Source: Saccharibacillus nicotianae
GTDB taxonomy: Bacteria; Bacillota; Bacilli; Paenibacillales; Paenibacillaceae
DNA length: 64,000 bases
NCBI RefSeq assembly: GCF_042681745.1
Contig: NZ_JBHUGF010000010.1
Location: 496,001 to 560,000 of the forward strand
Direction: 5' to 3'
Shown one piece after another: positions 26,197 through 35,390 of the stretch (the stretch's first letter is position 1; each line of letters opens with the position of its first letter). The notes below the pieces were generated by a model. The model searched no databases. It was not told the origin of the DNA and saw only the letters and a program-made list of their open reading frames with translations. Both the position numbers and the translations under genes were made by a program.

Positions 26197-26305
26197 GTAA
26201 CTTCCCCCTTTTACCAGCCACTATTATATCATAAAAATTACGCTATAATCAGTTTCTTCTGAACGATAAAACCGGGATGGGCACAAAGTCGGATGTGAAC
26301 AAGCA

Positions 26306-26335
26306 TTGACTTGTTTGTAAAAGGTATGTTATAAA
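26306..26335 (+). promoter_or_regulatory. sigma-A promoter of the tyrS T-box transcript
   Basis: TTGACT (26306-26311), 18-base spacer, TATAAA (26330-26335), placed just before the predicted Stem I of the leader. Confidence 0.7.
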
Positions 26336-26341
26336 AGTGAT

Positions 26342-26662
26342 ACGTTCAAGCAATCTACAATTACATAACACAAAGACGAAGAAAGACACCCAGTAGAAGT
26401 GGAGATTACCGTTCTCAGAGAACCGATGGTTGGTGCAAATCGGCAAGCGGACTTCCTTTGAATTACAGGTCTGGAGTCGTTTGATATTAATAGTTCTATT
26501 GATAATATCAAGCCGGAATGAAGATTCCGTTATATATAATGAAGTGAGAAGCTGAATATATCTTATGATGTTATACATATCAGATATAGGATCAGTCTTC
26601 TAATTAGGGTGGTAACGCGAGGCCTGCTCGTCCCTTTATGGGGATGGGTAGGTCTTTTTTGA
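26342..26662 (+). promoter_or_regulatory. T-box riboswitch (tRNA-Tyr specific) controlling tyrS
   Basis: The leader senses uncharged tRNA-Tyr and prevents termination. Seen: the Stem I distal pattern AGAGAACCGATGGTTGGTG, a specifier TAC (26464-26466) in GAATTACAGGT decoding tyrosine, the T-box AGGGTGGTAACGCG (26606-26619; the usual sequence has ACCGCG where this has AACGCG), and a terminator GGCCTGCTCGTCCC / GGGGATGGGTAGGTC with T-run ending at 26662. Order and spacing match class I transcriptional T-boxes. Confidence 0.93.
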
Positions 26663-26732
26663 TGCTCATTTTCAAGGCAGGCACTCTAGCGGAAGTGATC
26701 CGTATCATAATGAAATAGGGAGCGAATAGATA

Positions 26733-27986
26733 ATGAAATGGGAAGAACTAACACCGGCACAACAAGCAGAAGTGGAAAAGCAATTAAGTGTAATCGAACG
26801 AGGAACAGCAGAGATTATTCCTGAAGATGCTTTGCGTCAAAAAGTAATCAAGTCTGTAGCAACAGGCAAGCCATTAACAGTCAAATTAGGTCTTGATCCG
26901 TCTGCACCTGATATCCATATTGGTCATACCGTTGTTTTGCAAAAGCTTCGTCAATTTCAAGAATTAGGACATCAGGTTCAATTAATTATTGGTGATTTTA
27001 CAGGACGTATCGGTGATCCTACAGGTAAATCAGAGACACGTAAGCAATTAACCGAAGAACAGGTTAAGCATAATGCAGAGACATACAAAGAGCAGATCAC
27101 CAAGATTCTTGATCCTAGCAAAATGAAAGTATACTTTAACTCGGAATGGTTAAGTCCGATGAATTTTGCTGATGTAGTCAATCTAGCAGCGAAAGTCACA
27201 GTAGCTCGTATGCTAGAACGTGATGATTTTACAAAGCGTTACCAGGGCGGTCAGCCTATCAGTATTCACGAATTTTTCTACCCGTTAATGCAAGGGATGG
27301 ATTCGGTAGCTCTTGAAAGTGATATTGAGATTGGGGGTACTGACCAGAAGTTTAACTTGTTAATGGGACGTACATTGCAAAAAGAATACGGTAAAGCCTC
27401 TCAAGTAGCGATTACTTTACCGATTATCGAAGGATTAGATGGCGTTCAGAAAATGAGTAAAAGTCTGGGTAACTACATTGGGATTGACGAAGAGCCGAAT
27501 GAAATTTTCGGTAAATCGATGAGTGTGCCTGATGAATTAATGCTCAAGTACTACGAGTTAACAACAGATATTTCAAATGAAGATCTGGCTGCACTCAAAG
27601 CAGGGCTTGCAGACGGTTCTGTTCATCCACGCGATGCCAAAATGAATCTGGCACAACATTATGTACGTATGTTCCATAATGAAGAAGCAGGAGTAGCCGC
27701 CAAAAATCATTTTGTGACTGTATTCCAGCAACGTGCATTACCGGACGATATTCAAGAAGTAGTAGTGGACGAAAGCCTGTTAGAAAACGGGCAGATCGGT
27801 CTGATTAAATTGGTTATGACTTTAGGATTTGCAACATCTACCAGTGAAGCTAGACGTAGTATTCAACAAGGTGCTCTCAAAATCAACGAACAAAAATATG
27901 ATGATGTCAATGCAAGTATCGAATTGTCCGATGGAGATATCGTACAAGTAGGTAAACGTAAATTTGCCAAAATTAAAAAAGCGTAA
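26733..27986 (+). CDS. tyrS: tyrosyl-tRNA synthetase (TyrZ-like)
   Basis: It charges tRNA-Tyr. 417 residues: class I catalytic core with KLGLDPSAPDIHIGHT (HIGH motif near residue 54) and KMSKS (in GVQKMSKSLGN), and a C-terminal S4 RNA-binding domain from about residue 350. The SAPDIHIGHT form and the IGDFTGRIGDPTGKS segment group it with the TyrZ type rather than the main Bacillus TyrS. Controlled by the T-box just upstream; followed by a UUCG-loop terminator. Confidence 0.95.
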   Translation: MKWEELTPAQQAEVEKQLSVIERGTAEIIPEDALRQKVIKSVATGKPLTVKLGLDPSAPDIHIGHTVVLQKLRQFQELGHQVQLIIGDFTGRIGDPTGKSETRKQLTEEQVKHNAETYKEQITKILDPSKMKVYFNSEWLSPMNFADVVNLAAKVTVARMLERDDFTKRYQGGQPISIHEFFYPLMQGMDSVALESDIEIGGTDQKFNLLMGRTLQKEYGKASQVAITLPIIEGLDGVQKMSKSLGNYIGIDEEPNEIFGKSMSVPDELMLKYYELTTDISNEDLAALKAGLADGSVHPRDAKMNLAQHYVRMFHNEEAGVAAKNHFVTVFQQRALPDDIQEVVVDESLLENGQIGLIKLVMTLGFATSTSEARRSIQQGALKINEQKYDDVNASIELSDGDIVQVGKRKFAKIKKA

Positions 27987-28021
27987 TAGATATTTATACA
28001 ACTTCACTAGAAATACATTGC

Positions 28022-28060
28022 AACCTTTAGTATTACTTCGGTAATGCTAAAGGTTTTTTT
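28022..28060 (+). terminator. Rho-independent terminator of tyrS
   Basis: AACCTTTAGTATTAC pairs with GTAATGCTAAAGGTT around a TTCG tetraloop, then seven Ts. Confidence 0.92.
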
Positions 28061-28211
28061 GTGTAGATTGCTGATAAGGAAACTAATATTCAAAAAATAG
28101 TCAGTTGTTTGTCAAATATCTCAATGTGAAACTATTAATATTATGTATCAATTTGTCGATATAAGTAGAATGTGGGTTTTATTATAGATAAAGAGAGGAT
28201 AGGTAATTACA

Positions 28212-30269
28212 TTGCGTAGATTCAAGTTTAAAAGTATCCAGGCACGTACATTATTGACATTACTTCCGATTGTTATTATTGCTCTTGTACTCATTAGTGC
28301 ACTATCGTATCAGTTTGCCAAGCAGAAGCTTAACACTGAAATTAACACAAATGCGGCAACAACATTAACAGGATTAAATGAAAATTTAAACAGTCAATTA
28401 AAACAAAATTCAATGATTGTATCATCACTTGCAGCAGCTACTGGAGAATTAGGTAATAATCTAGATATAGCAGATTATTTTAAACTCACTGAACGCTGGC
28501 AAATGTTAAGTCCATTTACGTATGGAGTAGGTGTTTTCTTTGCAGAAAATCAATATGAGCAAGGTGTAAAATACCGTTCTGCTTATGCAATTCGAGATGG
28601 CGACAAAATTACAACGACTACAGAATATGATGATCCAGCTTATGATTATTTAACACAACCTTACTATACCGGCACGCTTAATAATTTTGATAAAATTTAT
28701 TATACCGAGCCATTTACTGATTCAGTTAGTAAAATCAAAATGATTACAGCAGGTAAAACGATTCGTAATAATGATGGCCAGGTGCTAGGGGTAGCTTTGG
28801 CAGATATTAGTATGAATAATATTAAAGATTATGTAAATAACCTTAAAATAGGTACAGCCGGTCGCGCGATATTGATCAGTGGTAAAGGTGAAGTCCTTGC
28901 TAGTGGTAGACCTGAGATTGTAGCTGATACGCCTCTCAAAGATGAAAAAATAGACGGTATGGATGCAGTAGCTAATCTAATCAATAAAAATCAAACCGGT
29001 CGTACTGTATTAAATATTCAAGGTGAATTAAATACGATTTTCTATATGACTGTGCAAGAAACAGGTTGGAAAATTGCTGTCGTTCTACCTGATTCTGAAA
29101 TTCAACAGCCTACTCAAGAACTGCTACATATTCTAATTATTGTAGGCGCAATCGGTATCATCGTTATAAGTGCCGCGATTTTGTGGAATAATATAGGGAT
29201 GATTCGAGAAACACGTAAAGTAGTTGAAGTTAGTCGCAAAATGGCTGTAGGCGATTATTCTGCACGATTATTGAATCAACGAGCTGATGAATTTGGACAG
29301 ATGGCTAATGAATTTAATAAAGTGTTAGATTCGACCAGTGGTATTATGAATCATCTGAATCAACAATCAACGATGATTCAAAGCGCAGCTACAGAGATTG
29401 CTCAAGATTCAACAATGGCTGCTACAGATGCAGGTTATAATGTGAAAGAGTTGCAACAAATGGAAAGTGGCGCTGAATTACAATTAAAAGCTGCTGACGA
29501 AAGTACGGTAGCAATGGAAGAAATGGCGATCGGTGTACAACGGATCGCAGAATCAGTACAAGAAGTATCAGAAGCGACTGTTATTATAGAGCAAAAAGCA
29601 GAGCAAGGTAATCAACATCTTAACAAAGCAGTTCAACAAATTGATAGAGCTAAAGTAGTGATGGATGAAGCTGGACGCATGGCAGCTTCACTAAACGAAC
29701 GTTCTCAACAGATCAGTAGTATTATTGATATGATTCAAGCGATTAATAAGCAGACTACATTGCTTGCTCTGAATGCTTCTATCGAAGCAGCACGCGCAGG
29801 AGAAGCGGGTCGTGGATTCGCTGTAGTGGCGTCTGAGATCAGTAATCTAGCCAATAACGTTGGAGATTCGGCTAGATTGATTACTGAGCAGATCGTTTCT
29901 ATGCAATCTGAAACGTCTGCGGTCGTAAATGGAATGAAAGATGGTTCAACCCAGGTTACCGAGGGCATCAATATGTTAGAAGATACGAAGCACATGTTTG
30001 CTTCGATTAGTGGAGATATTGAAAGTGTAGCTGGCGAGATTCAAGAAGTATCATCTGCTTCTGAACAAATGTCAGCCGGTGCAGAAGAAGTCACAGCATC
30101 CTTGAACAACCTGGCGGATATTGCCAAATCATCGGCAGTCCGTGCAGCAAGTGCAACCGAGCGTTCTACACAGCAATCACAATCGTTACAGAAGTTACAA
30201 GCTTCTGCACAATCTTTAGATGCTGTATCGGATGCTTTGAATGAATTGATTTCTAAATTCCGTACTTGA
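28212..30269 (+). CDS. methyl-accepting chemotaxis protein with Cache sensor
   Basis: A 685-residue transmembrane chemoreceptor. Order: TM1 (about 13-33), extracellular dCache-type sensor (about 38-300, with the GRAILISGKGEVLASGRPE strand pattern), TM2 (about 306-328), HAMP (about 329-382), and a long coiled-coil signalling domain whose tip reads GEAGRGFAVVASEI. It signals to CheA/CheW. The start is TTG at 28212, with GGATAGG upstream. Ligand unknown. Stand-alone with a terminator. Confidence 0.92.
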   Translation: MRRFKFKSIQARTLLTLLPIVIIALVLISALSYQFAKQKLNTEINTNAATTLTGLNENLNSQLKQNSMIVSSLAAATGELGNNLDIADYFKLTERWQMLSPFTYGVGVFFAENQYEQGVKYRSAYAIRDGDKITTTTEYDDPAYDYLTQPYYTGTLNNFDKIYYTEPFTDSVSKIKMITAGKTIRNNDGQVLGVALADISMNNIKDYVNNLKIGTAGRAILISGKGEVLASGRPEIVADTPLKDEKIDGMDAVANLINKNQTGRTVLNIQGELNTIFYMTVQETGWKIAVVLPDSEIQQPTQELLHILIIVGAIGIIVISAAILWNNIGMIRETRKVVEVSRKMAVGDYSARLLNQRADEFGQMANEFNKVLDSTSGIMNHLNQQSTMIQSAATEIAQDSTMAATDAGYNVKELQQMESGAELQLKAADESTVAMEEMAIGVQRIAESVQEVSEATVIIEQKAEQGNQHLNKAVQQIDRAKVVMDEAGRMAASLNERSQQISSIIDMIQAINKQTTLLALNASIEAARAGEAGRGFAVVASEISNLANNVGDSARLITEQIVSMQSETSAVVNGMKDGSTQVTEGINMLEDTKHMFASISGDIESVAGEIQEVSSASEQMSAGAEEVTASLNNLADIAKSSAVRAASATERSTQQSQSLQKLQASAQSLDAVSDALNELISKFRT

Positions 30270-30322
30270 TAATATGTTCACTTCATTAATCGTGGTATAG
30301 ATCAAAAAGAATAAGATAGACC

Positions 30323-30358
30323 AAAAAACCGTCTGCAATATGCTGGCGGTTTTTTTCT
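30323..30358 (+). terminator. Rho-independent terminator of the chemoreceptor gene
   Basis: AAAAAACCGTC and GGCGGTTTTTT pair around a ten-base loop. Confidence 0.75.
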
Positions 30359-30418
30359 ATAGTCATCTGTTGTAGTTGGTGTAGAGTAATGATTGCTATA
30401 TCAATCAACAAGCAAATA

Positions 30419-30449
30419 AAAAAGCTGCCAGAGAATTCTCTGACAGCTT
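30419..30449 (-). terminator. Rho-independent terminator of rpsD
   Basis: AAGCTGCCAGAGA and TCTGACAGCTT pair around ATTC; on the minus strand the stem is followed by TTTTTTATTT. Confidence 0.88.
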
Positions 30450-30461
30450 GGAATTTAAATC

Positions 30462-31061
30462 TTAACGGTTGTAGAACTCAACGATTTGTTTTTCGTCGAT
30501 TTCTTGAGACAATTCAGAACGCTCTGGCAAACGGATATATTTACCTTCAACAGCGTTTTCGTTGTACTCGATGTAAGCAGGCAAGTGTGAACGGTTTTCG
30601 ATAGCTTCTTTAACAGAAGACAAGCTACGGCTTCTTTCACGAAGACCAATAACATCACCTGGTTTTACGGAGTAAGAAGCGATATCTACTTTTTTACCGT
30701 TAACAGTGATATGACCATGGGATACCAATTGACGTGCTCCAGCGCGGCTGTTAGCAAAACCAATACGGTAAGCCAAGTTATCCAAGCGGCTTTCTAGCAA
30801 GAACATGAAGTTTTCACCAGCAATACCTTGAATTTTTTGTGCTTTAGAGAACAAAGTACGGAATTGTTTTTCGCCCAAACCATACATGTGACGCAATTTT
30901 TGTTTTTCTTGTAATTGCATACCATAGTTACTCATTTTACGACGTTGGTTCGCTCCGTGTTGACCTGGAGGGAAAGGACGTTTCAAATCTTTACCATTGC
31001 CGCTTAGGGAAATACCAAGACGACGACTTAATTTAAATTTAGGACCAGTGTAACGTGACAT
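30462..31061 (-). CDS. rpsD: 30S ribosomal protein S4
   Basis: Primary 16S rRNA binding protein that nucleates the 5' domain of the small subunit. 199 residues with SRYTGPKFKLSRRLG at the start and the S4 RNA-binding domain (about 90-155, RLDNLAYRIGFA and SRAGARQLVSHGHITVNG). It lacks the N-terminal cysteine zinc motif, so it is the C- form. AAGGAG is ten bases before the ATG. Stand-alone, as in Bacillus, where S4 represses its own translation or transcription through the leader. Confidence 0.97.
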   Translation of the reverse strand: MSRYTGPKFKLSRRLGISLSGNGKDLKRPFPPGQHGANQRRKMSNYGMQLQEKQKLRHMYGLGEKQFRTLFSKAQKIQGIAGENFMFLLESRLDNLAYRIGFANSRAGARQLVSHGHITVNGKKVDIASYSVKPGDVIGLRERSRSLSSVKEAIENRSHLPAYIEYNENAVEGKYIRLPERSELSQEIDEKQIVEFYNR

Positions 31062-31275
31062 TTATAATAAGCTCCTTCGTAATTAAAGTTTTATTTTGAA
31101 AATAAACATTCCGGGGCTTTGGGTCTGTGATTCATGTTGCCGCGTTTTGTTTATCGTAGGCTCGGATAGGAAGCGTACTACTAGCAAAAATGTTCAGCCG
31201 CAGTCTTGCTAGCAACAAAAAGCGTGAGGGTGAAACAACGTTACCCCAAATTAAAGTCTATCCAGTCTTCATCAA
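31062..31275 (-). promoter_or_regulatory. long rpsD leader, probable S4 autoregulatory RNA
   Basis: About 210 bases of leader lie between the promoter and rpsD. On the minus strand GGATAG early can pair with CTATCC about 95 bases on, GGGGTAACG faces CACCC, TTGCTAG repeats allow an internal stem, and GTTTATTTT/AAATAAAAC form a hairpin near the ribosome site. Autoregulation by S4 is known for Bacillus rpsD; here it is inferred from position and structure. Confidence 0.65.
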
Positions 31276-31281
31276 TAATAA

Positions 31282-31311
31282 ATTATATAGGAAACAGTGA
31301 TCTGTCGTCAA
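31282..31311 (-). promoter_or_regulatory. sigma-A promoter of rpsD
   Basis: On the minus strand TTGACG (31311-31306), 18-base spacer, TATAAT (31287-31282). Confidence 0.82.
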
Positions 31312-31462
31312 TAGGTTTGTAAATATTGTTTATGTAAAATTTGCTACGAGTTATTTCTGTATTAAATATGGGGTGCAAACTATAGCATAAAATTGTAGAA
31401 TGGGTGTATTAATGTTAAGAAATTTAGTCACCTATTAGTATTCGTGAAAGGAGGCATTTTAT

Positions 31463-33433
31463 ATGTCAGACAATCAATGGAATTATCCAGTGCAAGCCTG
31501 GCGTACCGAAGAAGGACATGCCTCCTATCCGGTTGTATCAACTGCTGACGAAACGTTCTGGCTACAAAATCTGGATATTAATCCTGAAGATTTTCCGCAT
31601 ATTGAACCGTTGTTGCAAGAAAGTCTTGAAGATTGGCAACAACAAAATCATTCTCAAATGCGGATAGGTAATGCACATTGGTTTTTAATAAATCATATGC
31701 ATAAATATATAGGCGGAGATCAGACAAGCGATCATTTGATACCAAAGATAGATATAGCAACCTTAACTCATCCTACGAAGCAGGAACATTTGATTGAATA
31801 TGATGAAGGGGCTTATCGATATACGATTATTCCTATTTATACCCGTCGTCGTCAGCAACAGTTTGCGATGATGGGGTGCGTTCAATTGCGTGATGACTCA
31901 GATTTATTATCTACAGAAGAAGTCAAATTGCTTGTTTTACATTATAAAACTTTATTTTACCGTCGTTTCGAGTATACATTTGTAGCAGATATGTTACATT
32001 CCAAAACACTAGCAGAGCGTGAAGCCCAGCGGCGGTCTGTATTGTTTCAAGTCATTCAACGTATGCATGATAAATTCGATGTAGATGCGCTGATTAACGA
32101 ACTTTTTGCTATCGTAGATCAGATGTATCCACAGGTAGAGTTCGAATTGCTGGTATCGCAAGATAATAAAAGTAACAATGCCAGAGTAAAGCCGTTATTG
32201 TTGCAAAATCCAAAAGAAGATATGTGTGTACGTGCCTTTACAGCAGGGCAGCCGCTTATGGAAGTACATTCCAAATCTAAAGGATCTGATCGAATGGAAG
32301 TAGCGATTCCTTTGATTGGTAAGCAAGCAATCTACGGTGTATTTCATCTATTGTCTGAATCCCCTTTAGAGGAAGAAGATATAGAGCTAATGAGGATTAT
32401 GGCAGAAGCGGCTGGACGCACTTTTGAAAATGCCAAATTATATGAACAATCACAGTTGCTAAATGAAGATCTTCGTTTGATCAATGAGATTACAAGAAGA
32501 CTTAATCAAAGTCTGCAATTGAATGAGATTTTTGATATTGCAGGTAAAGAATTATTAGATGTATTCAAAGCTGAAACAGTAGCTGTACTTCATCTGAATA
32601 CAGAGACCGAGCAATTTGAAGTCGTAACAGGTAATGTTCCAAGTATGGAAGGCAAGTCAGTAGGCAAAGATCATGGATATACTGGATTACTATATCGAAC
32701 CAAAGAACCGGTGATCTTATCTGATTATTGCAAAAATCCTAGCTTAGAATCGCTATTTATGAATGCATCGGGTTCTTGTTCAATGATTGCGTCTCCGTTA
32801 ATGAGTGGTGGGGAAGTCAATGGATCGATCTTTTTAGGTCATCGCACCAGTCATTATTTTTCATATGGCAATTTTAAGCTTTTACAAGTCATTACAACGC
32901 ATATTGGACTAGCAGTAGCTAATGCAACCCTACATGATGAAGTAAGACGTATGGCAAGCCGTGACGCGCTTACAGGGTTATACCTACGTCGCTATCTAGA
33001 TGAAAAGATTCACAGTTATCAAAGTAAAGAAGATAGCGGAACTCTATTGATGGTGGATATTGATAAATTTAAACAGGTGAACGATACGTATGGTCATCAG
33101 ATCGGTGATGAGATTTTGAAGCAAGTGAGCAATATGATTCAGTCCTCTATTCGAGAAGACGATATTGCAGCACGCTGGGGCGGAGAAGAACTGGCTGTTT
33201 ATTTCCCGCAGATTGATGCAGAGAAAACAGAAGTGATTGCTGAACGGATTCGTGAAAAAATCGAACAAGAAACAAATCCAAAAGTGACAGTGTCTTGTGG
33301 CATTGCGGCATGGGATCGTAAAGACAAAAAGGTTAGTGTAGAGTCGTTATTTTATCGCGCAGATATGGCGCTTTATCAAGCTAAAAAAAGCGGACGTAAT
33401 CAAGTATGTACCGATGAGAGCCCGAGAGAATAA
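31463..33433 (+). CDS. GAF-GAF-GGDEF diguanylate cyclase
   Basis: A 656-residue cytoplasmic signalling enzyme. Residues 1-170 are unrecognised, then two GAF-like domains (about 185-325 and 345-485) and a C-terminal GGDEF domain (about 495-650). The active loop is RWGGEEL, and an inhibitory site RxxD (REDD) sits five residues before it, so it should make cyclic di-GMP and be product-inhibited. No membrane segments. GAAAGGAGG precedes the ATG. Ligands of the GAF domains are unknown; it stands alone. Confidence 0.92.
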   Translation: MSDNQWNYPVQAWRTEEGHASYPVVSTADETFWLQNLDINPEDFPHIEPLLQESLEDWQQQNHSQMRIGNAHWFLINHMHKYIGGDQTSDHLIPKIDIATLTHPTKQEHLIEYDEGAYRYTIIPIYTRRRQQQFAMMGCVQLRDDSDLLSTEEVKLLVLHYKTLFYRRFEYTFVADMLHSKTLAEREAQRRSVLFQVIQRMHDKFDVDALINELFAIVDQMYPQVEFELLVSQDNKSNNARVKPLLLQNPKEDMCVRAFTAGQPLMEVHSKSKGSDRMEVAIPLIGKQAIYGVFHLLSESPLEEEDIELMRIMAEAAGRTFENAKLYEQSQLLNEDLRLINEITRRLNQSLQLNEIFDIAGKELLDVFKAETVAVLHLNTETEQFEVVTGNVPSMEGKSVGKDHGYTGLLYRTKEPVILSDYCKNPSLESLFMNASGSCSMIASPLMSGGEVNGSIFLGHRTSHYFSYGNFKLLQVITTHIGLAVANATLHDEVRRMASRDALTGLYLRRYLDEKIHSYQSKEDSGTLLMVDIDKFKQVNDTYGHQIGDEILKQVSNMIQSSIREDDIAARWGGEELAVYFPQIDAEKTEVIAERIREKIEQETNPKVTVSCGIAAWDRKDKKVSVESLFYRADMALYQAKKSGRNQVCTDESPRE

Positions 33434-33440
33434 CATATGG

Positions 33441-33497
33441 AGTAGTTCTATGGATCATTATCGATAAGCGATATAGATGCTAGAGCTACTTTTTTTA
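33441..33497 (+). terminator. Rho-independent terminator of the GGDEF gene
   Basis: AGTAGTTCTA pairs with TAGAGCTACT; the intervening ATCATTATCGATAAGCGAT also folds; T-run after. Confidence 0.78.
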
Positions 33498-33612
33498 TTT
33501 TGTAACGACAGGTAAAGACAAGAAAGTTAACATCATGATACAATGTTTTTTGAATAATTAACCGTTGTTCAAAAAAATATTTAAAAAACTACTTATGAGG
33601 GGAAGATATGTG

Positions 33613-34728
33613 ATGCAAGATCCTAGAGTGAAAGTACTAGCCAAAAATTTGGTTGAATATTCAATCGATGTACAACCAGGGGAAAATGTGTTGGTCGAAA
33701 TGATCGGTAATGAACGTGATCTGTTAAATGCAGTAATTCATGCGATTGGCGAACGAGGCGGTAATGTGTTTGTTCAATTGACGGATCGTAAAGTTCAACG
33801 TGCTATGTTGATGAATGCGACAGAATCAAGTATGAAAACATGGGCTGCACTGGATCTAGAGCGTATGAAACAAATGCAAGGGTATATCGGTATTCGTGCA
33901 GGCGAGAATATCAACGATCTATCCGATGTTCCTGATGACAAACAAAAATTGTACAACAGTATTTATCAACATGCTGTTCATAGCGAGCAACGTGTTAAAC
34001 ATACGAAATGGGTTGTTCTTCGTTATCCAAATGCAAGCATGGCGCAATTGGCAGGAATGAGCACAGAAGCATTTGAAGACTTCTATTTTGACGTATGTAA
34101 TCTAGATTACGCTAAAATGGACAAAGCTCAAGATGCATTAGAGCAATTAATGATCCGTACAGACAAAGTTCGCTTGGTCGGCAAAAATACAGATTTGCAA
34201 TTCTCTATCAAAGATATCGGTGCCAAAAAATGTTCCGGTCAACGTAATATTCCAGATGGTGAAGTATTTAGCGCGCCTGTTCGTGATTCTGTTAACGGCG
34301 TTATCAGCTACAATACACCAACTGTATATAACGGCACTACTTTTGAAGGCATCACCTTCCGTTTTGAAAATGGTAAAATTGTTGAAGCAACAAGTAATGA
34401 TACTGAAAAATTAAACAGCATTTTGGATTCAGATGATGGCGCTCGTCATATCGGAGAATTTGCTATCGGATTCCATCCGCATATTTTGCATCCGATGAAC
34501 GATATTCTATTTGATGAAAAAATTGCAGGTAGTTTCCACTTCACACCAGGACAAGCGTATGAAGAAACAGATAACGGCAATCGTTCTTCGATTCACTGGG
34601 ATCTAGTATTTATTCAACGTCCAGAATACGGTGGCGGAGAAATTTACTTTGATGATGTATTGATTCGCAAAGATGGAATCTTTGTTTTGCCAGAACTAGA
34701 AGCGCTTAATCCAGAGAACTTGAAATAA
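33613..34728 (+). CDS. M29 family aminopeptidase (AmpS-like)
   Basis: A 371-residue metallo-aminopeptidase, releasing N-terminal residues from peptides in the cytoplasm. Family landmarks: GENVLVEMIG near the start, the C-terminal IGEFAIGFHPH, GSFHFTPGQAYEET, SIHWDLVF and GGGEIYFDDVLIRKDG, which supply metal-binding Glu, His and Asp. The ATG at 33613 (MQDPRVKVLAKNL) is chosen for GAGGGGAAG eight bases upstream and agreement with the family start; sixteen earlier in-frame codons are probably untranslated. Confidence 0.92.
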   Translation: MQDPRVKVLAKNLVEYSIDVQPGENVLVEMIGNERDLLNAVIHAIGERGGNVFVQLTDRKVQRAMLMNATESSMKTWAALDLERMKQMQGYIGIRAGENINDLSDVPDDKQKLYNSIYQHAVHSEQRVKHTKWVVLRYPNASMAQLAGMSTEAFEDFYFDVCNLDYAKMDKAQDALEQLMIRTDKVRLVGKNTDLQFSIKDIGAKKCSGQRNIPDGEVFSAPVRDSVNGVISYNTPTVYNGTTFEGITFRFENGKIVEATSNDTEKLNSILDSDDGARHIGEFAIGFHPHILHPMNDILFDEKIAGSFHFTPGQAYEETDNGNRSSIHWDLVFIQRPEYGGGEIYFDDVLIRKDGIFVLPELEALNPENLK

Positions 34729-34763
34729 TTATTTAATAAATACTATAAAAGATTGAAAATGGT

Positions 34764-34825
34764 AAAAGAGGTTATATATTGTTGAGAGCATCTTATACGC
34801 TATTCACAATCGTAACCTCTTTTTA
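34764..34825 (+). terminator. Rho-independent terminator of the aminopeptidase gene
   Basis: AAAAGAGGTTA pairs with TAACCTCTTTT, with further pairing inwards, over a 40-base insert. Confidence 0.75.
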
Positions 34826-34936
34826 TCGCTCTCATCTGCTATAAGAAATGGGTTGCATAAGAAAGCGTATTCAATTATGATGTAAATGGAAAACCTGAAT
34901 TGTTGAAAATTTTAGTCGGAGTAGGAGGGTTCTCAA

Positions 34937-35194
34937 ATGGCAACAAGTAATACGAATAATGCCGCAGTAGTTGAAATCGCACAGACAGCAGGTCAGTTCA
35001 CTTCTTCTATTGTTTTACAACACGAATCTAAATTTATTGATGTTAAAAGTATTTTGGGGCTATTTACAACACTTGTAAAAAATCAAGATTATGAGCTCCA
35101 TGTACATGGACCAGACGAAGAAGAGGCTAAAAAAGCAGTAGTTGCTGCTTTTGAAAAGCATGGACTTGCCGTAAAACTTGCAGAAGGTCAATGA
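34937..35194 (+). CDS. HPr-like protein lacking the catalytic histidine (Crh-like)
   Basis: An 85-residue member of the HPr fold family. The regulatory segment DVKSILGLFTTL (Ser38) aligns with VNLKSIMGVMSL around Ser46 of HPr, and the stretch AQTAGQF aligns with VQTASKY. Counting back, His15, Arg17 and Pro18 of HPr fall on Asn7, Ala9 and Ala10, so it cannot carry PTS phosphate. This is the logic of Crh, which has Gln at that place, but with the whole active-site loop lost. AGGAGGG is seven bases before the ATG. A regulatory partner of HPr kinase and CcpA is inferred. Monocistronic. Confidence 0.82.
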   Translation: MATSNTNNAAVVEIAQTAGQFTSSIVLQHESKFIDVKSILGLFTTLVKNQDYELHVHGPDEEEAKKAVVAAFEKHGLAVKLAEGQ

Positions 35195-35199
35195 TGAAC

Positions 35200-35237
35200 A
35201 AAATGCTGCTGATTCCTTGTGAATCGCAGCATTTTTT
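35200..35237 (+). terminator. Rho-independent terminator of the HPr-like gene
   Basis: AAATGCTGCTGATTC pairs with GAATCGCAGCATTT around CTTGT, then Ts. Confidence 0.88.
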
Positions 35238-35390
35238 GTATGTATTCATCATAAATCGATTTTTCAACAAATAGTTAAAATATAATGTAAATTCCTTTAA
35301 TTTCGTTAGGGGTTCTTGTATTAGCCTCCAATTTCGTCTAATATTAATAGTAGTAGTGACTGACGATTCTCGAACATGGGGGGGAAGAGC

